Shown: positions 43,900 through 56,045 of the stretch, in pieces
How positions within the stretch are numbered: position 1 is the first letter of the stretch
How the letters are laid out: every line of letters starts with the position of its first letter
Source of the DNA: Phoronis australis
Taxonomy: Eukaryota > Phoronida > Phoronidae
Assembly (NCBI GenBank): GCA_002633005.1
Contig: NMRA01000036.1
Location: forward strand, 1,352,139-1,416,138
Length of the DNA stretch: 64,000 nucleotides
Direction of reading: 5' to 3'
Translations under genes and position numbers: made by a program
The notes under the pieces: generated by a model
Databases searched by the model: none
The model's input: the letters and a program-made list of their open reading frames with translations, nothing else
What the model was told of the DNA's origin: nothing

Positions 43900-44500
43900 C
43901 GCCTCATGTACATTTTACTGTTGGAGTAACAAACTGCTGATGTGCACTACTGGGTCTATGGGAAGGACAATTGTGGATAATTCCCCGCCATGCCCAACTA
44001 CTTTGTCCGTACCTCACGAATGTGGTTTCTTTAAGTGAACGGTCCAAACCTCATTCTAACATTCACCCAGCTCATTAATTTAATCTGTGTTTTTTCTATG
44101 ATTTGGGGAAGTAAGTCAGTATAGGCAACATCTTTTCGGAATTAAAGGTCTCAAACTGTTGAGCACACACTACATCTAAACTGTCTTCAAAAAAGAGATT
44201 CTGCAAATTTGCTACAACCTGTAATCATTAAATTCATTGACCACAGAAACATGAGTGTAAATTTTAATATAACTAACCTCTGGTGTCTGATACAGTGGTT
44301 ATAAGCACACGTAGACTAACGGCAGTTGTAATTTGTGTAAATTTATCAATTATGCAAATTTCGATATGAAAATAATCTACATGTAATGCCTGGAAGCAAT
44401 GAGCAGACAGTATTTCGAATAAAGGGGGTTTTCATTTGAATAAATTATGCAAATTGATTATGCAACAACTTGGCAACTGAATTCATTAATCTAATTGCAA
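43900..44500 (+). repeat. Outer region of copy B with octamer-rich terminal units
   Basis: Matches 9890-10450: CACCCAG-x-TCATTAA, ACTGTTGAGCAC, GAGATTCTGCAAATTT, TTCATTGACCACAGAAACAT and ATTATGCAAATTGA. It confirms that the octamer-rich arms belong to the element encoding the minus-strand protein. Confidence 0.7.
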
Positions 44501-45477
44501 GGAGTGTAGTACAATAGGGGTTCCACCCCGCTATCTTGCCGTTCGCCGCAATGGTTATCGGTCGAGAAACTAGCGCCCCAAGCAGCGAATAAGAAAAACT
44601 TAACATAGCAGCGGGAGTCCGAGCCATGTAAACACTGATGAATTTATACTTTAACGACGTTCGACGACCAAGAGAATTATTGTGTGATTAAAATAGGTAA
44701 AATATGTATATTCAAATTCACTTATAATCAAATAAGAATCAAAATTGTGTTTTAGTCAATATTAAAGTGTAATACACATGAACAACTTTGCAGTTTCATT
44801 CTCTTGAAGCTCCCTTCAAAAAACCATTTGGTCGATATTTGAGTTTTAATCAGGCAAACTACTGAGTGTTCTTAATTATATTTCATACCGGGGGTTTCAT
44901 GGGGCAGTTTCCCCCAGGTTCCAGCTGAAGGAGGTACATGAGAGGAGTGCAAAACAAGTAAAAACCAGGTGGGCGCCAAATGGGTGTTGACCCCCTCTCA
45001 GGGGTGGTACATGAAAAAATCGATGGGTGGCACATGGGTGTTGGGCCCTTCCATCGTCACAAATCTTGGTTGTTAAGTCCCCTGACTATTAAAAACAGTT
45101 CTGAGGTGATAAGATTTTTCGGGTACTCGTTTTGTGCATGCCCCTACTGACTTTTTGTTTTAACCCGTAGCCATGCACCTGTGGTTATGTCAGTACCATC
45201 CTTGGATATTTTCCAACTTTTCATTACAAGTGTCGATCTGGGGATAATTTTTAGGGCCGCGCCCGGAATCATTGGCGAATAGAAGTTTTCATTGACGCAC
45301 TGGTGTTGCTTAACTTGGGCATTAAAATTGTGTCGAGTTTTTCACCGAGACCCACAGATTCTCTAACTTGACTCATAGATTGATATGACTGTCGCCGTCA
45401 CCGGTCATATGGACACACGGCCATGGGTATGTTTTTCTAATATTATCCCTGCGATCATTCGGGTGATTACTTGCAAG
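44501..45477. other. Uncharacterised stretch
   Basis: No recognised gene. A G-rich stretch at 44885-45050 contains repeats of GGGTGTTG and GGTACATGA, possibly an old terminal repeat. Confidence 0.35.
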
Positions 45478-46629
45478 TATGTTGCTCTGTCGTCAAGTTT
45501 TTACTTGGCGGAAATCTTCGAATTCCGACAAGTATGTTTCTCTGACATCAAGTTTTTTTTTGTTCGCACTCTACAGGTCGCAATGTTCGTCCAATTGGCA
45601 CGAAATTCGCACACGACATGTAGATCTGAAAGGCCTGGAAGACTGTCGTTTTTGGTCATGATCGGATTCAAAATGGCGCACATGGCGGCCATTTTGTTTC
45701 AAATGACTTATTCAACTGCTCATAGAACCCTCAAATTTTGACGTATCTGGCTCAATCTCTACACAATTATGAAACAGTCTAGTTCCTTCAAATATGTTAG
45801 AAATCGTTTACTTCCGTTAAAAAATGGCGGAAATATCGGCAATGGCGCATGCGCACCTCGATTTCGGGAAAAACGTTTTGTCTTGTAGAGGGCGCTTTAA
45901 ATAACCAATTGCTTTGAAATTTTTCAGGTATTACTTTTTGTCGCGGGCTATTATCCAGTTCTAAAAAGCCGGAAGTTGATCCCAACATGGCGGATCTAAC
46001 GCATGTTGACCCATTTTCAGTCGTGCCATAGTGCCATTTTAAACGGGAAGAGAAAATGACGTTAATTTTTGCATGTGGATTCTCTAAGGTATATTCTTAC
46101 CGTTTTCGAGTTATTTGACTTTGAATTTCAAAAAAAGGTGAAATCTCATTTTTTTTCTAAAAAGTAACGGAATTTTGCGTTACTATCACTTTATATAGAG
46201 TTTTGAACGGGCTTTCAAAATGTGTTTTCCATTTTTCGCTAGAACGTCTGCTTTTCGAATTATTCGAGATTTTCTGATAGCACTGTTCTTTTCTTGAGCG
46301 CCCTTGCTATATTGATGTTGGTTTAGCTTCTATTGAACAAGACTGTAGCCTCTTTATTACTGTTTTATGACATCTAAGTTCGTTATATGAATGTTACGAT
46401 GTGGTTCATCCTCATAACCACCGTTATCATATTCGTCATCTTCGTCATAATCTCCGTCGTCGTCTTTTCTTCAGCTTAACTCGCCAAGTGTTGCTCAAGA
46501 CTGTAGCCTATTTCTTAGGGATTTCTGAGATCTACGTTCGTCATATGAATGATATCATAACTTGTATTGTCCATCATCGCCACCATAGTCGTCATATCTG
46601 TCATCTTGGTCATCATCTCTGTCATCACC
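45478..46629 (+). repeat. Palindrome-family repeat, copy 1
   Basis: Begins TATGTTGCTCTGTC and contains TTCGCACTCTACAGGTCGCAA, ATCGGATTCAAAATGGCG, CGCATGCGCACCTCGAT and GTAGAGGGCGC. Near its end, the segment from GACTGTAGCCT to CGCCAAGT is duplicated in tandem (about 46345-46480 and 46500-46650). Confidence 0.85.
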
Positions 46630-47652
46630 TTTTCTGTTAATTTCGCCAAGTTTCACGCACCTCCGAGAGCTTTCATTTTTTTGTTCACACTCTACAGGTC
46701 GCAATTTTTGTCCGATCCGCACGAAATTTGCACACGATGGGTAGATCTAAAAGTCCTGGAAGCCTACTGTTTTGAGTTATGATCGGATTCAAAATGGCGG
46801 ACTTGGCGACTATTTTGTTTCCGGTTTCAGATTCAAACGCTAATAGAGGTCGCATGTTTCAACGTACAGGGCTGAAATTTAGTACGATTATTACAAGACA
46901 CAAGTACTACCACTGCGCTGTAAATCGTTAACTTTTAGTCAAAGATGGTGGAAATATTGGCCATGGCGCATGCGCACCTCGATGTCTGGCCGAAAACATT
47001 TTCTAGTGTAGAGGGCGCATTGGTGAACCAATCATTTTCAATCTCGTCACCTGTTTGTTTCCTTCGATTGGCTATTATTAAAAATAATTTAACCGGAAGT
47101 CACTTTCAAGATGGCGGCTCTGGCGCATTTTCACCCATTTTCGATCGTTCTGCGGTCGTATTTTTAACGGGAAAAGCAATTGACGTGAATTTTTGCATGT
47201 AGATTCCTTAAAGTATGCTCTTTCAAAAGTTCTGCAATAACGTTTTACTCGAACTTACGTTTTCGAGCTATTCGACTTTGAATTTAAAAAAACGCAGAAT
47301 TTCAATATTGTCGAAAAAAATACGGAATTGTGCGTTACTATCAATTTAGGTAGACTTTTGAACGGGCTTTCAGATGATGTTTTCCAGTTTCCGCTAGGAC
47401 GTCTATTTTGCGAATTATTCGAGATTTTCTGATTTCGCTGTTCCTTTAATTGTTGAGCGCTCTTGCTGCATTGATGTTGGTTTAGCTTCTATTGAACAAG
47501 ACTGCAGCATATTTCTTAGTAGTTTCTTCGCTAGTCACATGAATGTTATCGTGTTGTTCGTAATTGCCGCCTTCATTGTCATGATCGTCGTCGTCTTCCC
47601 CATCGTCTTCTTTTCGGTTAATTTCGCCAAGTGTCGCTCCTCAGAGCGCTAA
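46630..47652 (+). repeat. Palindrome-family repeat, copy 2 (left arm of the palindrome)
   Basis: A direct repeat of copy 1, sharing ACACTCTACAGGTCGCAA, GATCGGATTCAAAATGGCGG, TGGCGCATGCGCACCTCGAT and GTGTAGAGGGCGCA. It ends AATTTCGCCAAGTGTCGCTC at the palindrome centre. No coding sequence recognised. Confidence 0.85.
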
Positions 47653-47722
47653 GGTTTACATGTTGATATTTTGACACACAAAATCCAAGACAGTTTACCA
47701 TGTCATTAAATAACAAATGAAA

Positions 47723-48910
47723 GCGCTCCGAGGAGCGACACTTGGCGAAATTAACAGAAGAGACGATGATGGAGATGATGACGAAGATGACAGCTATGAC
47801 GACAATGTTGGCGATGATGGACAATGCAAGTTATGATATTCATATGACGAACGTAGAGGTCAGAAATCACTAAGAAATAGGCGACACTTGGCGAAATTAA
47901 CTGAAGTAAAGACGACGTAGATGATGACGAAGATGACGAATATGATGATGGTGGATTCGATGCTGAACAGCATCATAACATTCATATGACGTACTTAAAT
48001 GTCATAAATCAATAAAAATAGGCTACAGTCTTGTTCAACAGAAGCTAAACTAACATCAATGCAGCAAGAGCGCTCAACAATTAAGGAACAGCGCTATCAG
48101 AAAATCTCAAATAACTCGAAAAGTAGACGTTCTCGCGAAAAATGGAAAACATCTGTTGAAAGCCCGTTCAAAATTCTATCTAAATTGATAGTATCACACA
48201 ATTCAGTAATTTTTTCGAAAAAAAATGAAATTTTGTGTTTTTTAAAGAAATTCAAAGTCAATTAACTCGAAAACAGTAAGTCTGAGAAAAAAATTGTTGA
48301 GGTCATTTGAAAGGGTATACTTTAAAGAATCCACATCCAAAAATTAACGTCATTCTCTCTTCACGTTTAAAATGACACTCCAGCACGACTGAAAATGAGT
48401 CAACATGCGCCAGATCTGCCATCTTGAAAGCAACTTCCGGTTTTTTGGCTCTGTGTTATAGCATGTCATAAGAAACTAACACCTGCAAAAATTCTAAGGA
48501 ATTGGCCCTATAATGCGCCTTCTACAGGAGGAAACGTTTTTAGGCCAAAATCGAGGTGCGCAGGCGCGATTGCCGATATTTCCGCTATCTTTAATCGGAA
48601 GTAAACAATTTCCAGTATACTTGTAGCACATTTCCAATCCAATAACTGTGTCGATTCTCAGCTCTGTACGTAAAAAATTGTAGCCTTTAGAAGCATTTGA
48701 ACCTTTAAATGAAAACAAAATGGCCGCCAAATCTGTCATCTTGGATCCGATTATAACGAAAAACAACAGGCTTCCAGTACTTCCAAAACTACGTGTTATG
48801 TGTAAATTTCGTGATGATCGGACAAAAATTGCGACCTGTATCGTGCGAACAAACAAAAAACAAATTAGTGACAGAGCAACATACTTGGCGAAATTCATTT
48901 CGCCAAGTAA
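47723..48910 (-). repeat. Palindrome-family repeat, copy 3 (right arm, inverted)
   Basis: Read on the minus strand it repeats copies 1 and 2, from TATGTTGCTCTGTCAC and GATACAGGTCGCAA through to the GAGCGACACTTGGCGAAATT junction. The centre of the palindrome is about 70 bp of unrelated sequence at 47653-47722. The outer boundary is a short palindrome of its own, ACTTGGCGAAATTCATTTCG at 48882-48901. It also carries the tandem GATGATGACGAAGATGACGA-type segment seen in the other arm. Confidence 0.85.
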
Positions 48911-49079
48911 TAATCCTTGCCTTTCTGGATCCTTAGACAACGTAAAAATGACAGTTATGGTGTTTTCTTGGATGAATTTGTTCCCGTGCTTCGTACTTGA
49001 CTATTGGTTATTCGCAACTTGGCGGCGCTAGTGATAGCGATAACAACGATCTCACCAGTGAACATCCCTACTGTAGTAA

Positions 49080-49480
49080 AGTCCTTGCTAATAGTTGAAC
49101 ACAGAAACATGGTTGCAAATATTAAAATATTTCACCTGTGATACCTGGTACTTCAGTTATAAGCACAAGTAGAATTTTGAATAACGACGGCACATATTGT
49201 GCAAATTCAAGATGTATCCACCAGCAAATGAGCTCCATTAAATTCACTGACCATGAAAACATAGGTAAACAAATCAAAAATACCATGTCTGCAGTGCTAT
49301 AAGCAAACAGAATTTTGCATAATAGCGGACTTAATTTGCATTTTTAAATAAAGTGCATTTTAAAACCCTTAAAGACCCTACGAACGATCACTCTCCCTAA
49401 ATCATGAAAATCAAGATTAACTATAGGCTACATCAGTAAAACAGCAGAGAAAAACTTTATCAACAAATACAGGTTAAGTA
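49080..49480 (+). repeat. Octamer-rich terminal block with an uninterrupted end
   Basis: Two degenerate units (TTCACTGACCATGAAAACAT, AGAATTTTGAATAACG), then ATTTTTAAATAAAG, GAACGATCACTCTCCC, and ACAGCAGAGAAAAACTTTATC followed by AAATACAGGTTAAGT. This shows the family end without the 5.5 kb tandem array that interrupts it between 11050 and 16546. Confidence 0.7.
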
Positions 49481-50313
49481 ATAAAGGTCTTTGTCTTCCG
49501 GATTATATTTTTCTGTCTGTTATTGTAACACCACACTTCTTTTCCCGCATATCAGGGTCTATGAAATCCGATAGCGCTCTGAAAAGTCTGCCGTTACAGC
49601 CCAATGACGAGGAACAGGGTTATAAAACCACAAAATCCATTCTGTTTTGCGATTTTCATTTCGTCAGAGTAACTAATCCCATCTCATTTGGGGTAGGCCT
49701 ACAGCTGTGGTTAGGTGACGTTAGCCATGTTCATTTGTTTGTCTACCTGTGTGGCCTATCATGCCATTCATCTCAGCCTGTCTCATTTGACTTTATATAA
49801 GCCAGAAATGTCCTGGTATACGGTTATAATTCAAATTTTGCTCAGAGGGTTCGTGGTTAAAGTGATGGTTTAGAGTAAAAGGTATCACATTTAAAAACGT
49901 AAGTGCTCAGGCGCATACCACCCGGAGCTTATTATTGCAATGATACTCGTCGATTTAGTAGCTTTAAAACTCCGCATGTCATCCCATCGCTACTACTTAG
50001 TTGTCTCCCTTACGCTTACCCTTCTAAGGACGGTTCTGCGCAAAATGATTACAAAATGCCAATTCTCGACACTGTCTGCCACTAATTCATTGAAAATAAT
50101 GTCGGTCACTATACTACAGTAGTTAAATACGCAAAATTATAATTGGGAAACACCAAGAAACCACAGATACCGTCTTAAAGAACAAGAAAAACGTAGCAGC
50201 AGTAACATCTAATAAACATTTCACTCGATCTGGAAGGGTGACTTGGCAATTACACTTTTACAAGATGCCAGTTACAGTCAACGCGGTAAATAGGTGGCTG
50301 GGATAGCATTTCA
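49481..50313. other. Uncharacterised stretch
   Basis: No recognised gene or repeat. It separates two segments that are nearly adjacent in the copy at 36.4-36.8 kb, so it may be an insertion. Confidence 0.35.
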
Positions 50314-50577
50314 TTAATAAACAGCAAATACTAGATTGGAAGCCCAAGATCCATCCATATCAAATTTGAACTCAATAACATGAACAGAGATAAGGTCAGC
50401 CGTCTGTATAGTGCGCAACATCAGTTGATAACAGCAACGCACAACACATACTGATAAAGACACCAGTGAACATCGGTTGACTTTGGAGTCGCTCAAGTAC
50501 ATTCCTGACGAAGTTATTTCTTGAAAAGGGACTACATTTTTTGTTTTTCGAGGTACTGGTCCTAAAGAAAAAAACAT
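50314..50577 (-). repeat. Second copy of the 36.5 kb coding-like repeat
   Basis: Shares AGATTGGAAGC, AATAACATGAACAGAGA, AAGGTCAGCC and GACACC-x4-GAACATCGG-type blocks with 36530-36720. The minus-strand frame keeps a central cysteine group (CVVRCCYQL). Confidence 0.5.
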
Positions 50578-51394
50578 TCAATGTATCTTCTCAACAATAA
50601 CATGTAACTTACATTAATGAAGCGGGCACTTTGACTAGACTGCGCTAAATTATTTCCACAATTTTGTTCGAAGACCCAGTTTTGATTCCCAGAATGTGTT
50701 CAACCGTGCTATTTAAACAGAGAAAAAAGTTCGATTCAACACCGTCGGTGGGATCGTACATCTCGTAAAACATGTGTAATTCATTGTTTTATAATGCTTG
50801 TCCAAAATGGTTTACTGAAATATGTTAGTCTATGAAAACTCTGTGTGGGACAAAACAAACTCAGTGCATACCTACTTACTGCATTCTCACGCTCGCATCA
50901 GGCTTATCAGCTTCATATTGGAAATACATCAGAAACTCAACTGTTTTAAAAAAAGTGTTCATAGTAATATCCCCAAATTACCACATTTACCACTTCTCTG
51001 CTTTCAGTCCTACGATGGGCCATTCAGATAAGTATCTAGCCGGCCCACAAGTGAGCAAAAAACTTTCAACTTCGGAGTTGTTTCGATGGAATGTCCTCTT
51101 CGTTCCCACCAGAGACAAATCGGTGTTACTAGTGAATGTATGCAAGGGAATGAATGAGAACCTGGATATAATGCAAAAACGATTTCCAGGGCTGTGCTCA
51201 TATTTAAAAGAGACACATCACAAATATTAATAATTTAAAACACCATCTCAAGTACTACTCTTTTTAATGTTCAGTAATGAGATCAAATAATTTGAAATGA
51301 TTTTGAAATGTATTTATTCACCCATGATCATCTTTCGTTTCACCTCATGTGCATACCTTGTTCAACTAATTCCCCCTCACGCAATCGTCACATT
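50578..51394. other. Uncharacterised stretch
   Basis: Includes a plus-strand frame of 132 residues (50832-51230) with no family resemblance that I can see. Confidence 0.35.
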
Positions 51395-51414
51395 CCAGCC
51401 GCACTTCTATTATC

Positions 51415-51618
51415 ATTATGACCATTGCTATTACTGTAACTACTATAATTATTATTGTTGTCCTTATTATTATTACTATTGCCATTACTATCCTACAATT
51501 ACTAACATTATTATTACGATTATCATTATTAATATTGTTATTATTATTGTTATTATTATTTTTACCAGTGCTACTGCTACTACAATTATTAACATTATCA
51601 TTATTGTTAACTTGATAA
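51415..51618 (+). repeat. (ATT)n-rich microsatellite
   Basis: Imperfect ATT/TTA/CTA trinucleotide repeats over about 200 bp. The long Ile/Tyr/Leu frames across it are low-complexity artefacts. Confidence 0.9.
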
Positions 51619-53864
51619 CGTTACTGAGACAGGAGGGACATCAACATGGAATTAAAAGTGCGTTTGATAAGGAGACTAATCGGTACAGTGTGCTAGTTGG
51701 GAGGGCCAGCTGTCGTTGCTAACTTACTCGATTTTTCATGATCCGAGATAGGCAGGAGACGTAATAGGCCTTTTGCGAGTTTATAGCAATAACGCGAGAT
51801 TATGTGAGACTTAACTGTGACGTCACGGGAAGTGGGGCAAAAGCTTGTCGTTTGGTCATTTGCCCAATACGGTAGCAGAGTGTATTCTGTTATTGTCTTC
51901 GAGTTTTTAGCCGTTTAGTTCGAAAATGTCCAAAAGCATTGCTGTTATGGCAAATGAACTTCAGATTCGCACTACAATACGTTCTATCGCGTTCTGTACT
52001 AATTTCGTCCCGTGTATTTTAAACGGGCGGTAGGCGAAATCCGCTCACTGGTAAAGTTTTCACCTCGTCGAAAATACATTCTACACCTAAAATTAGCACC
52101 TAAAAGGCTCTTACTTTCTTCAGTGACTCTTTCTGCTTCTAAACATATCTTCGATGAAGCATATATACGGGAATTCAGGTGACTTAGGCGAAGAATTCCA
52201 ACTCCACTTTGTGGTTACTGTTAACTTTGTCCGCGCGCGCGATTACCACAATCAAGTAGTTCAACTGAGTCAGGTGAGTATGAGGCAAAGGCTAGCGCGA
52301 GACTGAGCGAAGCGCGAGATCTGGCGCGTGACCTGGCGCGTGACACTTGCAAAATAGCATGAGAAAATATCAAGTGAAATTTGTAAGATTTGTGTCCCTT
52401 GGACTTTTTGTTCGTCAACAGGCGTGATTTCACGTAACTTCCTCAAAATGGCGGCTCTTTAGTGAGAGAAACTCGAGAGAACCGCGAGGTTTTCATGAAT
52501 ATGCTCAAGTTATTTGTAGACTAAATTGTGTCCAGAGTCAGGGTATGTGTTAATTATAACTTCATGTGCACATATGCATGTTTCATTTGATTTTATTTGC
52601 TGTATTTTGAAGTGAATATCTTTTTATGGGGATACACTATCGCCCCTGTATGCCTGCGCCATTCAGGCCTAGAGCGGGTTAAGTTCCAATTTCAGTCCGT
52701 TCACAGCTTCGCACAACATAACAAGGTCACATTTTCTTCGTCTATTCACAGTTATTCCACGACCCATCTACCATATCTTAAGTTGTTTTAACGTTTTAAG
52801 CGTAAAATTCGCCATAAGAACTCCAGTAAGTTTTAGCGTGTGTAGCAAAGACTCGGGGCAAAACAAGAGCAATATGGCGGGTTTTGCCCCCTTTCCGGTG
52901 ACGTCACAGTGACTAGCGAGAAACTCGCAAGTGAGCTAATCTCGGACGCCCACCACGCTACTGAGGCGGGCGAACAGCAGACTCTATATGATTTCAATAG
53001 AATAGTAAACGGGGTGAATGGCAGTCGACCCATCTCTCACTGTCTCACTCCACGTACGCATAATGCATGGATGTGTTAAAGTTTACCACAAAAGGCATGG
53101 CACATTTCATAGCTGGCCCATTTCATAGTTAACACATAATTATTTATTTTCACAGCCGTCCCAACAAAGCGGCATGAACTGGTACAGAAGCGGTCTCAGT
53201 ACTGCCTGTTGAAGCATAATGAAGAGAGTGTACCTGATGACTGAGGAGAAGTGTGGTGTCCTTTATTAACCCATGCACTTGTCATTTTCAAAGGTCAATC
53301 AAGCATGCATATGGCCGTTAGGAGCGGGACAATGTCAACGAGCCAATCCAGGTATGCAGCAAGGACATCTGTTGTCGAAAATCATGATTCTATTTTTGGA
53401 GTGCAGGGATTCCCAGACACTCTTCTACAAAGAAGATACGAAAGACAAAAGCGCGCGGCTACCAAAATTTGATCAGCTGGACGTTAAGACTTATTGGTGC
53501 AATGGATTGTGGAGATGAAACTGCAGTAAAAGAATTTTTTAATGATTATTATGAAATTGTCACAGAAAGTGCCAACAGGCATATATATAAAGAAATATAA
53601 AAATTATACACAAATACATGAATACAATGTTAGGATTACAATGAAATGGTAATGAATACAAATAAATCATTTTCATTCGAAATAAATAATTTCACATGAA
53701 AACAATTTATCTACTCACACAAAGAGTTTACTCACACACACGGACTCACACAGAGATTCAATATTAAAAAGGAATTTTGAAACTATTTCGAATAAAACCT
53801 TATTTTCATTTAGGTCGAGCTCAATTTACATACACTTAAAAAAAATGAAGATTTGAATATTTTT
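51619..53864. promoter_or_regulatory. CpG-richer stretch with cAMP-response-type sites
   Basis: Two perfect TGACGTCA sites (51818-51825 and 52900-52907), CGCGCGCG at about 52230, several GCGCGTGAC strings, and an AAAATGGCGGCT motif (52446), the classic YY1 site. Taken together this looks like a promoter region, but no downstream exon can be defended. Exon-like bits with splice signals at 53153-53240 and 53294-53351 stay short and unconfirmed. Confidence 0.3.
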
Positions 53865-54075
53865 TATAAACATTGTCAGATTTTTTGAGTGTCTGGAAAA
53901 GTGGAGCCCTCTGCTGGCAAGCAAAGAAAATATGAGCATTTGTCGGAGTGTCTCCACAGAAAAAGAGTGGATGAAGTATTTCAAAGGGGGCTTTGTAGAA
54001 AATTACGCGGCAGCATCAAACCCAGAAAAAGATTTTGAAGTGGAGATGTCAGTCAACTACACGGATGTCAAAGAG
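53865..54075 (-). pseudogene. LINE C-terminal zinc-finger (zf-RVT-like) fragment
   Basis: Minus-strand reading LHFKIFFWV, then IFYKAPFEILHPLFFCGD, TPTNAHIFFACQQRAPLF and QTL. A Cys-Gly, Glu/Thr-x-x-His, Phe-Phe-x-Cys pattern followed by an aromatic residue is the zinc-finger end of many L1/Tx1-like reverse transcriptases. The first Cys of the pair is replaced (LFFCG, where C-x-x-C-G is usual), and one stop lies upstream. Only this tail is present. Confidence 0.45.
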
Positions 54076-55387
54076 CAATTGGAAATTTGGCCTAAATGAA
54101 CCCGGTGAAGGTGAGTTGGAATACATGCAAGTATTTTTTGGTAGTGTTAAAACTCTCATATCAAAGATTTCGTTACAACTAGACATTTGTAGTTAATAAC
54201 ACTATCCACTTAGCTCAGTACTCAAAGTCAGTTTTCAATTTCTCTCCAGATCAGATACAGATTATAATGTCCAACTGTGTGTTCTATTAATTTTGGTGTA
54301 CTTTTATTTTGTTTTGTTGGTACCAAAACTGTGCACACTATTTTGTTATATTGGGGTTTCTTACATTGCTGGTGTATTTTTGGGCTGATAAGTACCGATA
54401 GTTTTGTGCTGATTTGTGTTGCTAGTGGCCCCATGATGGCAGCCATACAGGTTTGCATAAGTGCCACAGTCCAAGACTGTTAATTAAAGATATCCCTGTT
54501 TCCAAGTTAAACTACCCTGGCTGTCAGAACCCAAAAAAGGTTACACACATGGATCAATTTTGTATGCTGTAGGATATATTTTCCTACTTTGCCTGACAGT
54601 TAATCATAACCTAATACAATACAAAACAGCAAATTTACCATTTCGGTGAAAAAACTAAACTGTTACTAATATGTATATTCCTCTTTTTCAGACAACCACA
54701 GTAATTTTACAGTCAGTAACGTTCAGTATACACAACAAATCAAGATCATACAAGTCTTTGTGACACTTTGTCATACATTTTAAGTGAAGTAGGTGATGAC
54801 GCTGAAGTACAATCACGTTGTTAAAGCGAGATTCAAATGTAAAACAGCATCATGATTAGTTTGCTATTCTAACTTGTTTCCTCATTACTAAATCTAGAAC
54901 TCATTCTACAGGTATTACAGACTGAACACGCATACAGACAAAATGTACAGACCAAGCAAGTCACTGGATGAAAAAAAACGAAGATGTGAAGAACCAATAT
55001 GCATGCAAGAAGTTGTTGCTTTTCCAGGGTACAAGATGAGCACAGCAACCAAGTATAATTAAAGTCCTATGCAGTGTTAATTATTTAATGTCAAGTCAAA
55101 TCAAAACACATTTCTAAGTACATTAAATGACTCAGAGGGCGCTGCTGCATAGGCATGTCGACTCAGTGATTGTGCTCCTCATAATATACCAGATACCTCG
55201 GAATTTACGGACAACCAAGCCTCAGGAATTTGTGCGTTGCTGTATTAAGACATAGAGACAGAGGAATTATCACAAATGTAAGTTTTATGTTCAGCCCATG
55301 TCTAGCCCTTGTCTACAAGACAAAATTGTATTTGCTACGACGCCTATCCCTCCTCTCTCCATTGTTGTTACGTAATCCGCCATTACA
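54076..55387. other. Uncharacterised stretch ending in the LINE 5' region
   Basis: No recognised gene. The last few hundred bases, with CGCCATTACAATG just before ORF1, presumably include the LINE 5' untranslated region and promoter. I could not define the element's 5' boundary. Confidence 0.4.
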
Positions 55388-56044
55388 ATGCCAAGAAGCA
55401 AAGACAGGGGCCGCGCAAATACTCGCAGCTCTATTGCTGATTATATGAGCCCCAATCAAGATATCTCAAACAAAGATCTTTTGGAATCATTAAACAAGCG
55501 ATTCGATAATATGGAAAAAGAATTCAACAAACTCAGAACAGAATATGAAGACACGAAAAGAGAGAACGAAAAATTGAAAACGTTTATTAAAGATCTGAGC
55601 GCGAAAATTGATGACCTAGAAAATCGGTCCAGGCGTGATAATGTAATCGTCCATGGCTTGAAAGAAGAAAACAATGAATCGTGGGAAATGTCTGAAGCTC
55701 TCGTAGTAAATCTTGCCAAAGATCATTTAGGTATCGATATCCACGTCGAGAGGGCACACAGACTGGGAAAGAAAATAAGTGGAAAGACCCGTCCGATCAT
55801 TGCTAAGGTGTCTTCTAAAGACAAGACCTACATTTTGAAGAAACGCAAAAACCTACAAAACCCAGCCATCCACATTACCGAAGATTTTTCAGTTAGAGTG
55901 CGCAATGCCAGAAAGGAACTGTATAAATTCTCGAAGGGAAACGACATGGAAAATGCAAGCATACGGTATGACAAACTCATTCACGATAGGAAAACTTATA
56001 TGTACGACGAAGACAACAAGAGAGTGTTTGAATGCAACAGATAG
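55388..56044 (+). CDS. LINE ORF1 protein, coiled-coil RNA-binding
   Basis: 218 residues. After a basic N-terminus (MPRSKDRGRANTR), residues about 28-80 form a long coiled coil with leucine/isoleucine heptads and many charged residues (LLESLNKRFDNMEKEFNKL and onward). A linker DLENRSRRDNVIVHGL then opens an RRM-like region, with ERAHRLGK and RPIIAKVSSKDK blocks at about 125-155, and a basic C-terminal region follows. The order matches L1-type ORF1 (Transposase_22-like) proteins, which trimerise through the coil and coat the element RNA. It ends with TAG at 56042-56044. The start is the first ATG, preceded by CAATG in an otherwise stop-rich leader. ORF2 lies downstream in the same frame. Confidence 0.85.
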   Translation: MPRSKDRGRANTRSSIADYMSPNQDISNKDLLESLNKRFDNMEKEFNKLRTEYEDTKRENEKLKTFIKDLSAKIDDLENRSRRDNVIVHGLKEENNESWEMSEALVVNLAKDHLGIDIHVERAHRLGKKISGKTRPIIAKVSSKDKTYILKKRKNLQNPAIHITEDFSVRVRNARKELYKFSKGNDMENASIRYDKLIHDRKTYMYDEDNKRVFECNR

Positions 56045-56045
56045 G

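Noticed and set aside
45385-45741. 118-codon plus-strand frame that could suggest a gene
   Set aside because: It lies in the palindrome family. The corresponding frames in copies 2 and 3 do not preserve it.
51297-51722. 141-codon Tyr/Ile-rich plus-strand frame
   Set aside because: Low-complexity translation of the ATT-type microsatellite.
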